From the NCBI GenBank assembly GCA_009859145.1, contig VRVR01000006.1:248001-312000 (forward strand): a DNA stretch of 64,000 bases, in the 5' to 3' direction. The translations under genes were made by a program, and so were the position numbers. Each line of letters starts with the position of its first letter. Position 1 is the stretch's first letter. The notes under the pieces were generated by a model. The model saw only the letters and a list, made by a program, of their open reading frames with translations. It was not told the DNA's origin and ran no database searches. Shown in pieces: positions 27,269 through 37,754 of this stretch. This DNA comes from Andalucia godoyi. Taxonomy: Eukaryota > Discoba > Jakobea > Jakobida > Andaluciidae.

Positions 27269-28600
27269 TTACTTGAGCATACTTGCAAGATCATCCGAAC
27301 TCGCGTCCAGTAAGTTCGTTTGCGAAGCCTTCCTGGCAAAGCCGATACTACCGGAGCTTGAGCAGTTCTTCAGCTGTTGCGCCCCATCCTGATTGTCAAC
27401 ATTATACAATGAATCCATATCAAGAGATACGAGATTGGAATTTGAACCGCTGTTTGGGAACTTTGGCGTAGAAAGAACTCGAGTTAATCCGAAAGCAGAT
27501 GTCGACGAACTGGGAAACAGGCCAGTGTGATGATGATGCGCTGCAGGGGCATCACCAGAATCACGATGTTCCATGGCCTGCAAATCCACTTCTGAGGTGC
27601 CTCGGCTCATCGGTTCAGAGTGAACGGACTTGCTATCATCGTCGGGAGCGTCTTCGTTTGCATCGGACAAGCTTGACGCCATGTGGCTCAGTGGCAGCGC
27701 CTTTTTCGACCCAGGCTGCCCCGGAGTGTGGTGATCCGGGGGAGACATTCCAATAGACGGCTTCCGGGCATTCTGCATCGACATTCCTGCTGCAGAGGGT
27801 TTCGGAATTCGAATATTTGATGGCGGAGACGCCATAAGACCCTTCCCGCCCGGTTGCAGCAAAGGATTGACCAAGCCATTTCCGCCCTGTGCGCTAGGAA
27901 CCACAAGCGAGGAAGGTGCTTGCGACAGTCCCTGCGATGTGGATGTAAAAGACGCTGATCCGCTCGTCGAAGATGCCGCAGACCCAGAGGCAACGAGAGA
28001 TGGCGTGTTGAATTCCGACGCAGTCATCGGAACGGGGAGAGTAAACTGAATAATGGGCGACACTGAAGAATGCTGGATCAATGAAGACCCGACGCCAACA
28101 GGAAGCGCAGAGTTGACAAGCGATGATCCCAGAGCCGACATATGAGAATGATGCAACGAATGAACATGCGGATGAGCATGCTGCGAAGCTTGGTGTTGAT
28201 GATATGCAGAGAGACCAGGAATTGCAGAGCCGGACGGAGAATACACATTTGAATTCAAGCCTGAGATATACTGTACAGCATTTGACGCAGCTTGCCTCCT
28301 TCCTCTTTTTGCAGTTGGTTCATTTTGGTGAACATGCGACACACTCTCGCGTTTCGAACTGGACTTTCCGTTTCTCGAGTCCGAAGCGTTGACTTGCTCT
28401 TCTGCATTGTCAGATTCGTCCTCCGAGCTCCCGCCATTTCCAGAATTCTTCTTTGGCCTGCCCCGCTTCTTCGGGGCCGGATACAAGCACTGGTCAGGAA
28501 TGCTCAGATCTAGACACCGTTTGCACGGCTGCATACCATTGCATTTCTTGTGCGCATTTCGGCAAAGCTGGCACGCAGCCTTTGAAGAAGACATGTCCAT
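27269..28600 (-). CDS. Zn(II)2Cys6 transcription factor with AT-hook
   Basis: 443 aa. The N-terminus holds a binuclear zinc cluster with Cys10, 13, 20, 26, 29, 38 (C-x2-C-x6-C-x5-C-x2-C-x8-C) and basic residues between Cys13 and Cys20 (RNAHKK), immediately followed by an AT-hook (RGRPKK, 46-51). The remainder is Ser/Gly/His-rich, probably an activation region, without the fungal_trans domain; the end is LDASSDDLASMLK. Zn2Cys6 factors are typically fungal and also occur in some amoebae. Likely a nuclear DNA-binding regulator; target genes unknown. Divergent from the glycosylase gene. Confidence 0.9.
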   Translation of the reverse strand: MDMSSSKAACQLCRNAHKKCNGMQPCKRCLDLSIPDQCLYPAPKKRGRPKKNSGNGGSSEDESDNAEEQVNASDSRNGKSSSKRESVSHVHQNEPTAKRGRRQAASNAVQYISGLNSNVYSPSGSAIPGLSAYHQHQASQHAHPHVHSLHHSHMSALGSSLVNSALPVGVGSSLIQHSSVSPIIQFTLPVPMTASEFNTPSLVASGSAASSTSGSASFTSTSQGLSQAPSSLVVPSAQGGNGLVNPLLQPGGKGLMASPPSNIRIPKPSAAGMSMQNARKPSIGMSPPDHHTPGQPGSKKALPLSHMASSLSDANEDAPDDDSKSVHSEPMSRGTSEVDLQAMEHRDSGDAPAAHHHHTGLFPSSSTSAFGLTRVLSTPKFPNSGSNSNLVSLDMDSLYNVDNQDGAQQLKNCSSSGSIGFARKASQTNLLDASSDDLASMLK

Positions 28601-28667
28601 TGTGAGAACAAGTTACGAAAAAAGAAGAACCGGACACTCCGACTTTGACGAGCAATCGGACTGGTAC

Positions 28668-28779
28668 AAAACAAAACAAAACAAAACAAAACAAATATAA
28701 AATAAAAATAAAAAATAAAAATTCGGAAACGGCAAGAAGGAAAATAAGGTACGAAAGCAGAAAAGAGAATAGTAAGAAT

Positions 28780-28827
<48 letters not shown>

Positions 28828-28875
28828 AATAATAATAATGATAACAATAATAACAATAATAACAATAATAACAAA
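28668..28875. repeat. Compound microsatellite (AAAAC)n, (AAC)n, (AAT)n
   Basis: Pentamer repeats first, then about 15 AAC/AAT-type trimers, interrupted near 28839 by GATAAC. Non-coding. Confidence 0.85.
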
Positions 28876-29084
28876 AATGGTTAATAAAGGAGTTGCGAAA
28901 CGGAAAGGTCGATGAGCTGTCGGATGCAAAATGGAGGGAATTCAATGAGAAACAGAAAGCTGACCTTCGCTGACATGACACAAACTGGTTTTACAGTCGA
29001 CGGCAAATTCTCTGGTTGCTGAAAGGGCTTTCGAGAAAACTCGGAAAGGTTACCTGCTCGGGTCGCTGGGGGGGAGACGTTGTT

Positions 29085-29111
29085 GATTGAACGTACGTAC
29101 GTCCGTCAATC
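29085..29111. promoter_or_regulatory. Imperfect inverted repeat with ACGT core
   Basis: GATTGA (29085-29090) and TCAATC (29106-29111) flank ACGTACGTACGT (29091-29102). It lies about 60 bp before the glycosylase ATG, so it is a candidate protein-binding site. The function is unknown. Confidence 0.4.
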
Positions 29112-29172
29112 GCAGACCGAGACACGCCGCAGTGTCCATCAATTAAGACAATAGATCTGTTGTTCCTTCAGC

Positions 29173-30261
29173 ATGAAAAAGGGTTCGCAAGCACCACGAC
29201 ATTCAGAAGCTTCATCCGTCCATGTGAAACGAGATTTGAGGCCCGAAGAGCAGAGGAGTTGGGAGAATGTTTCTTTCGCCGCCGATCTCGTTCCTTCGGT
29301 TCGATCTGCATTGGAGAATCCACCACTTCTTCTGGGAGATGAATCTACGTTGCCCGTTGCGGAGCCATGCGATTATGTCGGTGCTGCGACCGAGGGTTCT
29401 TTGGGTCGAAAGAGGAAGACCGGAGAATTCTCAGACGCTGCATTTGCAAAGTTTCAGCGGGTGTTTCAACGCTGGAGAGGGCCGTCTGTTGCAGACATCC
29501 TGACGTTCAATGAGCAATTGTGTAGAGTTTATGGCCACCGAACGCAAAGAAGCTCTGGAAAGACTGTCTTGGATGGTCTTGTTGCAGTCATGTTGTCACA
29601 GAACACCACAGATCGCAATTCTTCTGCTGCGTTCCACAGTCTCAAAAGCCGATTTCGCACGTGGCAGGAAGTTCGACAGTGCAATGTTGCAGAGCTTGAG
29701 GAATCGATTCGCGTGGGTGGTCTTGCGCCTACAAAAGCAAGACGAATCAAGAAATTGCTCGATCAGCTTTTTGAGTCCAACCGTGGCGAACTGTCTCTTG
29801 AGCATCTCCGCCACTCTCCCACGGAAGAAGTCGTTCGCGAACTCTCGCAATTCGATGGCATTGGACCAAAGTCGATTTCGTGTGTTTTGCTTTTTACTAT
29901 GGGACGCCATGATTTCCCAGTGGATACACATGTGCACAGACTCTGCAGTCGATTTGGTTGGACTCCTGCGCAGAGTTCTCGAGAAGACACGTACCACTAT
30001 ATGAACGCTCTTGTGCCCGATGGCATTCAGTATGAGCTGCATGTGAATATGGTTCAGCACGGCCGCAAGATTTGCAAGAGCCAAGCTCCGATGTGCTCCA
30101 TGTGCCACCTGTGCTTAATTTGTCCAACGGGCCAGAAACGAGTTCACGGGAAGACGGACACGGACATCGAGGACCTTATCTCCCTGCAGTCTGTCGAGCA
30201 TAAACAGACTGCCACCACCACCAACACGCAGGCCAAGCTCCAGCAAGGTTCTTGCGCATGA
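29173..30261 (+). CDS. HhH-GPD DNA glycosylase/AP lyase, endonuclease III-like
   Basis: 362 aa. Removes damaged pyrimidines (or related lesions) in base excision repair. Seen: a 95-residue poorly structured N-terminus, VMLSQNTTDRNS (about 141), the helix-hairpin-helix GIGPKS with catalytic Lys233, Asp251 in FPVDTHVHRL, and a 4Fe-4S cluster C301-x6-C308-x2-C311-x5-C317, which the Nth family uses. K and D in these positions indicate a bifunctional enzyme. The SQNTTD and GIGPKS forms resemble plant HhH-GPD homologues rather than classical Nth. Nuclear or mitochondrial location cannot be told. Confidence 0.93.
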   Translation: MKKGSQAPRHSEASSVHVKRDLRPEEQRSWENVSFAADLVPSVRSALENPPLLLGDESTLPVAEPCDYVGAATEGSLGRKRKTGEFSDAAFAKFQRVFQRWRGPSVADILTFNEQLCRVYGHRTQRSSGKTVLDGLVAVMLSQNTTDRNSSAAFHSLKSRFRTWQEVRQCNVAELEESIRVGGLAPTKARRIKKLLDQLFESNRGELSLEHLRHSPTEEVVRELSQFDGIGPKSISCVLLFTMGRHDFPVDTHVHRLCSRFGWTPAQSSREDTYHYMNALVPDGIQYELHVNMVQHGRKICKSQAPMCSMCHLCLICPTGQKRVHGKTDTDIEDLISLQSVEHKQTATTTNTQAKLQQGSCA

Positions 30262-30604
30262 CCAGTTGACCACCGCATCAGGTAGTGCCAGTTGGTCGGG
30301 ATGTGCATGTGCCCGTTTCCTGTTGTACATCATCATCGGCCCAAGCATGTCCTTTTGAACGGGAAAGAGAGATCTCGAATGGTCGACCCGTCGAGGAATC
30401 CGCTGTCCTTCTGTTTCTCCGTCGTTTTGTCCAATTATCATCTTCTTCATTGTTGCGATTTTCTCGGTGAGCTTTTTGCGCGTTTTGCTTTTATTTGTAG
30501 TTATAAATTATCTCTTCTTCTTCTTCATCTTTTTGTTTCTTCATCTTTCTTTCTTTGGAATCCTTTTTGAGAGTATTGGATGCAAAAAAAAAAACCCCCG
30601 GAAA
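30262..30604. other. Intergenic, glycosylase to PAP2-like gene
   Basis: 343 bp. The frame of the next gene is open back to 30467, but the encoded poly-Phe/Leu is likely 5' UTR (T-rich tracts 30500-30580, then an A-run 30585-30594). No other gene. Confidence 0.45.
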
Positions 30605-31570
30605 ATGCTGACCGACTCGTCGTTTCACCGCGTATTGTTATGTTGGTTTTCTGTCATTACCCTGATACTGTTTGCTTTTCCGGATTCCATTGATTATTGT
30701 CATATGGATCGGAGGAAGAATCCGTATTCTCTGCGAACCACGCTCGTCAGTCCGTCGGTGTTTTTGTATGCAAGCTTGCTGATTGCGATAGCTGGACTGA
30801 TCTTGCTTGTGATTCGCGCGCTTCCTGGAAAGCGCATTGATGTGTTCATGGACGGTGTTGCAACGGTTGTGTGGTACGAATCGTCCTACAATGTCCTGTA
30901 CACCGCGAAGTATCTTCTCGGGGATTATAATTGTGCAGACGGACCAAATTCAATATCCGGTCACTACAATCTGTACATCTTCCTTTGTGTTTCCCTGTTT
31001 TATTTGACGGTGAAAAATCGTAGGAATGCGCGTTTGATTGCAAACTACGTGAATCGCAAGTTGCTGACGCACATATCGCTGTTCAAACTGACGATTTCAG
31101 CGTTCATTGCAGTTCTGATTTGCACCACCTTTCTTTTTCTGGCTGTCTTTTCGTCCTATCGAACGTGGGTCTTTGGATTCCACACGATCCGCCAGATATG
31201 CTATGGATCGCTGTTTGCCGTTATTAACTTGTTCATCTGGTCGCTGGTCATTGGTGCAGAGTACTCGTCCCAGCACGCAGCTCAACATCGAGACCGCAGG
31301 AGGGTTCTGCTGGGGTCGTCCGTGTTCCTAGGCCTCTCTGTGGTCTTCAAGATTGCATTTTCCCCTGTGCAACTGTGGGACCACTTTGTTTTTCAGCTGT
31401 TGCTGCTGTTCATTCTGCTCTTCGTGTTCAAGTATGTTTCTCCTTCTTTCCCAATACCCAGTGACACTTATTCCGCGAATGATGACAACTTACGCGCAGT
31501 AGCAGGTCCGGACGACTTCACGCTGCCCATCGTTCCGATTAATCGGATCTCTGTACATACGAGTAGTTGA
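30605..31570 (+). CDS. Multi-pass PAP2-superfamily-like membrane protein
   Basis: 321 aa from ATG 30605, chosen over an upstream in-frame ATG at 30467 because the extra residues are pyrimidine-tract peptides. About 6 TM segments. Two motifs resemble the PAP2 lipid phosphatase active site: SGHYNLY with His120, and SYRTWVFGFHTIRQICYG with Arg186 and His193 (compare SRxxxxxH, also used in dolichyl-diphosphatase). The first Lys-rich PAP2 motif is not clear. Likely ER or Golgi. It could be a lipid phosphate phosphatase, a FIT-like protein or an inactive relative; I cannot choose. Convergent with the augmin gene. Confidence 0.66.
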   Translation: MLTDSSFHRVLLCWFSVITLILFAFPDSIDYCHMDRRKNPYSLRTTLVSPSVFLYASLLIAIAGLILLVIRALPGKRIDVFMDGVATVVWYESSYNVLYTAKYLLGDYNCADGPNSISGHYNLYIFLCVSLFYLTVKNRRNARLIANYVNRKLLTHISLFKLTISAFIAVLICTTFLFLAVFSSYRTWVFGFHTIRQICYGSLFAVINLFIWSLVIGAEYSSQHAAQHRDRRRVLLGSSVFLGLSVVFKIAFSPVQLWDHFVFQLLLLFILLFVFKYVSPSFPIPSDTYSANDDNLRAVAGPDDFTLPIVPINRISVHTSS

Positions 31571-32052
31571 CTATTTTCCTGTTTGAACTATTTTCTTTTT
31601 CTTCTGCTTCTGGACCGCAGTCGAGTGAATTCTCATGATGCTGGGGTTCGCATTGGCAGTGCTCGAGGAGTGTGGAAACTGCGTGCAGGGTTGCCGAGCG
31701 ATTACATCGTCTTCCATGACTTGCTTGTCTCTTTTATTTTATTTTATTTTATTTATTTTTGATTCGCGATACATGCGCTGTTGTTGTGTGTTTTCGTCGG
31801 TTGTTTTCCGTGTCTGTGTCTGTGTCTGTTGTTGTTTTAGAGACTCTGTGGCTAGTACGGACTTCAAAAAAGGTAAAACATAAAGCACTAAACAATAAAT
31901 GGCTTACTCGTCGCTCAAGATACTAAATTCAACTGTATTGGCGGGAATGAAAACTTCAAGCATATGAAAACTATCGATGGCGAGAGCACAGAGAGGATGC
32001 TGTTCTCTTTCTTCTTCTTCTTCTTCTTCTTTTGTTTTTGTTTTTGTTTTGG
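31571..32052. other. Convergent 3' intergenic region
   Basis: 482 bp, with (TTTTA)n at 31733-31757, TTC/TTTG repeats at 32009-32052 and a TTGGCGGGAA box (31938-31947) that looks E2F-like but lies at 3' ends. No supported gene. Confidence 0.5.
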
Positions 32053-34116
32053 TCAGTGTGACATTGCTGGTTCGGAAGGGGCGTCCGGGAGCAGCCAAGT
32101 GGGAATGCGAGCAGTCTGGATCTCCTGGATCTTCACAGACCTCTCCCTCGATTCAATTGCTTCGAATCTGTGCATTTCCTTGCGGATCTCCTGAATGAGT
32201 TTGGACTCATCATCACCAATTCGTGCCAAGTCACTAACGGCGGTAGCCAGTTTCTGGACAACCACCTGCGCACGGCCAGTCGAGGCAAGTCGGTCATGCA
32301 GTTCCTGTTCGGCCTTTTGCAGTTCCAAAAGTAGTTCTTGCGGGCTGGCAAACAAGCCGCCTCGAAGAGCGATTCGGTGCAACGTAGCGCGAACGGCCTT
32401 CGCCAAGTCTTTGAAGTTCTGATGGAACGGGGCAAGCATGGATTCAACACCCTCCAAATCCGCTTGCAGATGCGATAGAATCGAGTTGACAAATGAAATA
32501 TGGTTCTGCTGCAGATGATTCCATCTTGCACCTTCCACTTGCAGTCTTAGCTGCATCAACACTTGTAACACTCCAACAAATAGTTTCTCGACGTATGACA
32601 CCTGTTTCTGCCGAACATGTTGCAGTTTTGCATTCGCGAACTTCCACTGCAAGAACTCTGCATAAACGAGCTCTCGCTCACTATCAATGTTTGCAGCACC
32701 AGTACCCGCAGTATGCGAAACCCCTTGTCCGACCGTGCTTCCAGACAAGGACGAATGCCCCACGAACGCACCACTGGCACCAGAGCCGCCAACGACCGCG
32801 CCCCCAGCCACTCCCAGAGCAGGGGACAACGACGACACGCCTGCGGCTTCCCTCGAATTGACAGAGGAAACAGCCTGTGCAAGGGCCTGTCGTTGTTTTC
32901 GTCGTTCCTGAAGCAAAACCTTCACACGCTCCGGATCAATAGACTCTGTTCGAGCAAGCGAGACTGTATACCCGCCAAGACCGGAGAATTTCTTCTTTGC
33001 GGAGTTTGCAATGTTTGATGAATGCGAGGAAACAGACGCAGAGGACACGGATGACGGGGTTGAAGCAACCGACACCGAGGACGAAGCCACCGACACCGAG
33101 GCCGAAGACGGTCTTTTCTTCTTTGCAGTGGACAGCAGCATATCCTGCTGTTGCTTCTGCGATCTGTACTGTTCCAGTAACTCTCTTCTGCTCGGTGTTT
33201 GAGCAGGAGACGGTACTGGATCCTGAATGACCCTGGAGGCCATTGCTACGGCTGAAGTTAGCCGGACGGGGGTCTTCATTTCCGGCTCATGCTGCAGGGA
33301 CGAGGAAAAAGAAGAAGATCTGGCAGATTCCGGTCTGGATCGACTTGTAACAGAAGAACTTCTCGCCGCAGCATTTTGCGGAAGTGCGCGAACATGGCCT
33401 TGGCTTTGACTTGAAACTTCGATACGCGACCGACTTGAGGAGCGCAACAAATCGACTGGTTTGGGCCGATTTTCTGCATTCTGCGTCACAGAAGACGATC
33501 TCTTTTTCTTTTCCGCAGACTGCAAATACCGGGATTCGATGACTTTGAACCGCTTCTTCGCGGATGCCGTTGATGAATTCGATGAGTTCGACGATGCAGA
33601 AACGTCGGATCGCGCACTTGGAGATCGCGCATTGGATCGAAACAGGGCAAATTCATCTTCTTCATTATCATTGTGAACATCATCATGAGCAAGCCCATGG
33701 CCATTCTCATTGCAGAGCCCTGCTTCGATACTTTCACGCTCATTTGAACGCGAAGACCTGGCACTCGCGCCAAACGTCCGTGAATGTTGAGTCAGGACCC
33801 GCTGCATCAGAGCAGCAGAAAGCTGAGAATTCATCGACGACGAATCGTCTTCCGACTCGTCTTCGGACTCCCGATTGAAGTCGATGTGCTTTCGAGTGGA
33901 TCCAAACGGTTCGGATGGATTGCGGACTGCATGACCAGATCCCGCTGCTGTTGTTTCATTTGTCGGTCTGGCAGAAGGAACAGCTGCTCTCGAACGAGCT
34001 GGAGCCACAGATGCCTTCGCTGCTGGTTTCGTCGAGATTGTCGATCGCGAAGTGGACACAGAGACTGCAGACGATGGACGCGTCGACACCCCCGCAGCAA
34101 GAGGCCTCTTTGACAT
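32053..34116 (-). CDS. Augmin subunit 8-like (QWRF-motif) protein
   Basis: 687 aa from ATG 34116 (MSKRPLAA...), chosen over 34182 because the preceding codons are AT-rich. A Ser/Ala/Arg-rich microtubule-binding-type N-terminus (about 1-450, basic) precedes a conserved C-terminal helical domain with FLQWKFANAK, the QWRF motif (QWKF at 490-493) of plant AUG8/QWRF proteins and HAUS8. The downstream helices (LQVLMQLRLQVEGARW; LEGVESMLAPFHQNFKDLAKAVRA) follow the augmin 8 pattern. Augmin recruits gamma-tubulin to existing microtubules to branch the spindle. The family call rests mainly on the QWKF helix region. Confidence 0.8.
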   Translation of the reverse strand: MSKRPLAAGVSTRPSSAVSVSTSRSTISTKPAAKASVAPARSRAAVPSARPTNETTAAGSGHAVRNPSEPFGSTRKHIDFNRESEDESEDDSSSMNSQLSAALMQRVLTQHSRTFGASARSSRSNERESIEAGLCNENGHGLAHDDVHNDNEEDEFALFRSNARSPSARSDVSASSNSSNSSTASAKKRFKVIESRYLQSAEKKKRSSSVTQNAENRPKPVDLLRSSSRSRIEVSSQSQGHVRALPQNAAARSSSVTSRSRPESARSSSFSSSLQHEPEMKTPVRLTSAVAMASRVIQDPVPSPAQTPSRRELLEQYRSQKQQQDMLLSTAKKKRPSSASVSVASSSVSVASTPSSVSSASVSSHSSNIANSAKKKFSGLGGYTVSLARTESIDPERVKVLLQERRKQRQALAQAVSSVNSREAAGVSSLSPALGVAGGAVVGGSGASGAFVGHSSLSGSTVGQGVSHTAGTGAANIDSERELVYAEFLQWKFANAKLQHVRQKQVSYVEKLFVGVLQVLMQLRLQVEGARWNHLQQNHISFVNSILSHLQADLEGVESMLAPFHQNFKDLAKAVRATLHRIALRGGLFASPQELLLELQKAEQELHDRLASTGRAQVVVQKLATAVSDLARIGDDESKLIQEIRKEMHRFEAIESRERSVKIQEIQTARIPTWLLPDAPSEPAMSH

Positions 34117-34717
34117 TTTCTCAATATCCAAAAAAAGAACCAGTTTCCTTCCAAAATGAATACTTAAACTAAAATAAATCAAAATAAAATAATCAAAATA
34201 AAGAAATACTTCAAAAACAAAATAAAATAATAATAATAGAAAGAAATGAGCTCAGCGAGTGCCAAACATTTGGCTCGCATGCTGCGCCTCAGACAGATTA
34301 CCTGGCGTAAAAAGGGACTTTTTAACAGTCAGCACCAGCGCCCATCCAATGAAGCCCCCCCTTTTGAGTGGGACATCCGTGCATGACAGAGACAACCTGT
34401 GTTTTTCGTTCAGAGCTCTCGAATTGATCTTTCATTCTCTGTTTTCAATCGAGCGGATATTGCATTGATTGTTGATTGGCAATGGTGTGCACCACATAGA
34501 GAGAGAGAGAGAGAGAGAGGCCGGAGCGGAGGAATCATCGATTGCAAAGGAATGTGGCTCTCAGTATTCGACAGTCTCTCTCAGTGGGCCTCGACCTGCA
34601 CATCTTCAGCCATACTATCCGATGATCTTCACAGCCGTCCACCAGACGTTTGAGTTGGAGAGTAGTACCATTAACGGAAGAGCGTTTGGTTTTTATAATA
34701 GTCGATGTCGGTAGGTG
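34117..34717. other. Intergenic, upstream of augmin gene and 3' of guanylate kinase
   Basis: 601 bp; A-rich (AAAT) stretch 34169-34245, a (GA)n run 34498-34519, nothing coding. It contains the promoter of the augmin gene. Confidence 0.5.
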
Positions 34718-35587
34718 TTACTGACTTCCATTGGCAGCCTTGAGCGCAATCTCCTTGAAGGAGGCGTATGTCTTTTCGAGGTTGTCGTTGACAATGACAT
34801 GATCAAAGAATCCTGGATTGTTGTCGCAAAACTCGAGTTCGGCCTTTGCGTTTCCAAGGCGGAGCTGGATCTTTTCCTCGGACTCGGTCCCGCGGCCCCG
34901 AAGTCTCTTTTCCAGCTCTTCCATACCAGGTGGTCTCACAAACAAGTACACTGCGTTCAGCGGACTCTTCTTGACCGACTGCGCCCCTTGGACATCGATG
35001 TCGAGGATGCATGCCTTACCACTCTCCGCAACCTTTCCGACTCCAGCAAACGAAGTGCCATACATATTCCCGTGGACCAGCGCAGTCTCCACAAATCCGC
35101 CGGCAGCCTTGAGCTTTTCCATCTCCTCGTGTGTCGAAAAATTGTAATGGATTCCGTGTTCTTCGCCAGATCGAGGTGCTCGGGTTGTGTGAGAGACCGA
35201 AAAGCCAAACAACGACGGGTATTCCGACATCAGCTTTCCAATCAGCGTTCCCTTTCCAACTCCCGAAGGCCCACAGACAACAATTGGGTGCGGATTCTTC
35301 TTGGAAACGTTTCCGTTATCGCTGTTTGACGAAGAAGCAGCTGAAGTCGAGTTCTGCTGGTTGGACTGATTAATGGACGAAATGCGAGAAAAGAACTGGT
35401 TTGCATGAGCGTAAACATCTGTTGGTTTGTGTAAAAGAACATCGGCTACAAAGTCGTTCAGCAAAGATGAGAGTTCGGGGTGCGCAGACAGATACGAAGA
35501 AAAGTCGGACGCTAGCGACGCGGAGCGCTCACGAAGCAGCAGCGAGTCTTCAAACGTGTGTACGGGCTTGGGGGTTGGGGACGACAT
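34718..35587 (-). CDS. Guanylate kinase with N-terminal RIIa/Dpy-30-like domain
   Basis: 289 aa from ATG 35587; the frame runs further upstream but through I/Y/H-rich repeat peptides. Residues 36-70 ([31 protein letters not shown]) match the RIIa/Dpy-30 dimerisation-and-docking pattern (P-x2-V-x2-A-x3-F), then an Asn/Ser linker. The GuK domain has P-loop GPSGVGKGT (106-114), the GMP-binding [15 protein letters not shown], and the DIDVQGAQ block. It phosphorylates GMP to GDP. The RIIa fusion suggests anchoring to an A-kinase anchoring-like partner, typically in flagella. Convergent with nothing; divergent from V-ATPase subunit B. Confidence 0.95.
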   Translation of the reverse strand: MSSPTPKPVHTFEDSLLLRERSASLASDFSSYLSAHPELSSLLNDFVADVLLHKPTDVYAHANQFFSRISSINQSNQQNSTSAASSSNSDNGNVSKKNPHPIVVCGPSGVGKGTLIGKLMSEYPSLFGFSVSHTTRAPRSGEEHGIHYNFSTHEEMEKLKAAGGFVETALVHGNMYGTSFAGVGKVAESGKACILDIDVQGAQSVKKSPLNAVYLFVRPPGMEELEKRLRGRGTESEEKIQLRLGNAKAELEFCDNNPGFFDHVIVNDNLEKTYASFKEIALKAANGSQ

Positions 35588-36179
35588 CAATCGCGGCAGA
35601 GAAAGAAGCGGGCGAGACCGAGCGAAAAGAACAGATATGATAGGCAATACCTTGGAGAACTTTTTTGTGGCTCTACTTGTGCGGAGACGATGATGATGAT
35701 AATAATAATAATAAATAATAATAATTATTATTATTATTCTGTTTTTGAAGAGGCAAACGCTCAATGACACGGATGACAGACTGGATTTTATTGCTTTGAC
35801 GACCAACAGCTGGCAGGAATTTTTGATTGACGACAGATTGAGGTAAGGAAAAAAAACCCTAGGCCTCTTGGAAGTCAGAATACAAAAAAAAATGTATTTA
35901 AAAAATTGAACGAAAAAAGAAAAAGAATGGAATCTCTAACCCTAGACAAATCTCTGTACACAGTCTTTCTACACAAGTCGTCCTTTCTTCCCCACTCATC
36001 TGTTGTTTTGAATTTTGCACCATGAAATAAAACAAAACGAGCAGAGACAGTCATTCTATTGTTGATTCCTTCATCTCTGCGGTTTTTTTCTTTTTGTGGT
36101 TATTGTTGAAGAAAGTAACACAACAGGAGAATATTTTTTAATTAAATTAATTAATTGAAAAAAGAAAGAGAAACCAGGA
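35588..36179. promoter_or_regulatory. Divergent promoter region, guanylate kinase / V-ATPase B
   Basis: 592 bp with an AAT repeat near 35697-35740, A-runs at 35881-35907 and an AT-only block (TTTAATTAAATTAATTAATT, 36138-36157) just before the V-ATPase start. No gene. Confidence 0.5.
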
Positions 36180-37754
36180 ATGACTGGAGCCAAGTCCAAT
36201 AATCCGTTTGATGCGGATTTTACTGTCTCGGCCTCGCAGCAGCAGCAGCAGCAGACATCGGAAAGACAGAACTTCGACACGGAGTTTCGTTCTCGGAATC
36301 TTTCTGTGGAAGCACATCTTGCAGCTTTGAAGCGCGACTTCAAGGTAGAGCCTCGGTTGGAGTACAAGACCGTGACAGGAGTCAACGGACCGCTTGTTAT
36401 TCTTGACAATGTGAAGGGACCTAAGTATGCCGAGATTGTGAATCTGACTCTTGGAGACGGAACAAAGCGCCGCGGCCAGGTTCTCGAAGTGAATGGACGC
36501 CGTGCGGTTGTCCAAGTGTTTGAGGGTACATCTGGTATTGATGCAAAGCACACGCAGTGCGAGTTCACGGGCGATGTACTGAAGATCCCCGTGTCGCAGG
36601 ATATGTTGGGTCGTATTTTCAACGGCTCGGGAAAGCCGATTGATCGCGGCCCACCCATTCTGGCCGAGGACTTCCGTGATATCATGGGTCAGCCAATCAA
36701 CCCGTTTTCGCGTGTCTATCCCGAGGAAATGATCTGCACTGGTATTTCGGCAATCGATCTGATGACGTCCATTGCGCGTGGACAAAAGATTCCTTTGTTC
36801 TCTGGTGCCGGTCTTCCCCACAATGAAATTGCGGCGCAGATTTGCCGACAGGCAGGTCTGGTTGGAGAAGGCGAGAAATCCGATTTCGCCATTGTGTTTG
36901 CGGCAATGGGAGTCAACATGGAAACAGCCCGCTTCTTCAAGCAGGATTTCGAGGAGAATGGATCGATGGAGCGCACGACGTTGTTCCTCAATCTTGCCAA
37001 TGATCCGACCATCGAACGTATCATTACTCCCCGTTTGGCCCTCACCACCGCCGAGTATCTTGCGTACGAGTGCGGAAAGCACGTGTTGGTCATTTTGACT
37101 GATATGTCGTCTTATGCAGATGCATTGCGAGAGGTCTCTGCTGCCCGAGAAGAGGTTCCTGGTCGGCGAGGTTATCCAGGATACATGTACACCGATTTGT
37201 CCACCATCTATGAGCGTGCAGGACGTGTCGAAGGTCGCCCCGGTTCAATCACGCAGTTCCCCATTCTTACCATGCCCAACGACGACATCACCCACCCTAT
37301 TCCCGATCTCACAGGATACATCACAGAAGGACAGGTGTTTATCGATCGCCAACTCCACAACAGACAGATCTACCCACCCATCAACGTTTTGCCGTCTCTT
37401 TCTCGTCTCATGAAGTCTGCCATTGGTGAGGGCATGACCCGAAAGGACCACAATGAAGTGTCCATGCAGATGTATGCCAACTACGCCATTGGTAAGGATG
37501 TCCTCTCCATGAAGGCCGTCGTTGGTGAGGAGGCGCTCTCATCGGAGGATTTGCTTTATCTCCAGTTCCTCGAACGCTACGAGACTCAGTTCCTTTCGCA
37601 GTCGTTCTATGAGGCTCGTAATGTCTTCCAGTCTCTTGATCTTGCGTGGTCCCTTCTCAGAATCTTCCCCAAGGAAATGCTTACCCGTATTCCCGCTGAC
37701 CTGAAGGCCGAATTCTACGACAAGAAGGCTGCTGGCGAACAAAAGAAGAAGTAA
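36180..37754 (+). CDS. V-type proton ATPase subunit B
   Basis: 524 aa, single exon. The non-catalytic nucleotide-binding subunit of the V1 head, which acidifies vacuoles and endosomes. Diagnostic: [16 protein letters not shown] near residue 60, [21 protein letters not shown], the modified P-loop-like [20 protein letters not shown], and [39 protein letters not shown], followed by the C-terminal bundle. A short Gln-rich insert lies in the N-terminus (about 20-26). Codon use is biased toward C-ending codons in this gene, consistent with high expression. Divergent from guanylate kinase. Confidence 0.99.
   Translation: MTGAKSNNPFDADFTVSASQQQQQQTSERQNFDTEFRSRNLSVEAHLAALKRDFKVEPRLEYKTVTGVNGPLVILDNVKGPKYAEIVNLTLGDGTKRRGQVLEVNGRRAVVQVFEGTSGIDAKHTQCEFTGDVLKIPVSQDMLGRIFNGSGKPIDRGPPILAEDFRDIMGQPINPFSRVYPEEMICTGISAIDLMTSIARGQKIPLFSGAGLPHNEIAAQICRQAGLVGEGEKSDFAIVFAAMGVNMETARFFKQDFEENGSMERTTLFLNLANDPTIERIITPRLALTTAEYLAYECGKHVLVILTDMSSYADALREVSAAREEVPGRRGYPGYMYTDLSTIYERAGRVEGRPGSITQFPILTMPNDDITHPIPDLTGYITEGQVFIDRQLHNRQIYPPINVLPSLSRLMKSAIGEGMTRKDHNEVSMQMYANYAIGKDVLSMKAVVGEEALSSEDLLYLQFLERYETQFLSQSFYEARNVFQSLDLAWSLLRIFPKEMLTRIPADLKAEFYDKKAAGEQKKK

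Larger units (their letters stand above)
28601..29172. promoter_or_regulatory. Divergent promoter region, Zn2Cys6 / HhH glycosylase, with microsatellites and an ACGT palindrome
   Basis: 572 bp between start codons. (AAAAC)n lies at about 28668-28700, a (AAC)n/(AAT)n block at about 28780-28875, and an inverted repeat centred on ACGTACGTACGT at 29085-29111. Poly-Asn frames here are repeat artefacts. Confidence 0.55.

Noticed and set aside
28645..28884. Poly-Asn protein frame
   Set aside because: Product of the (AAC)n/(AAT)n microsatellite, no conserved content.
31938..31947. TTGGCGGGAA E2F-like box
   Set aside because: Lies between two convergent 3' ends, not in a promoter, so a regulatory role is unlikely.
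35588..35806. Upstream extension of guanylate kinase
   Set aside because: Encodes poly-Ile/Tyr/His from AAT repeats, no mitochondrial-type start pattern; ATG 35587 preferred.
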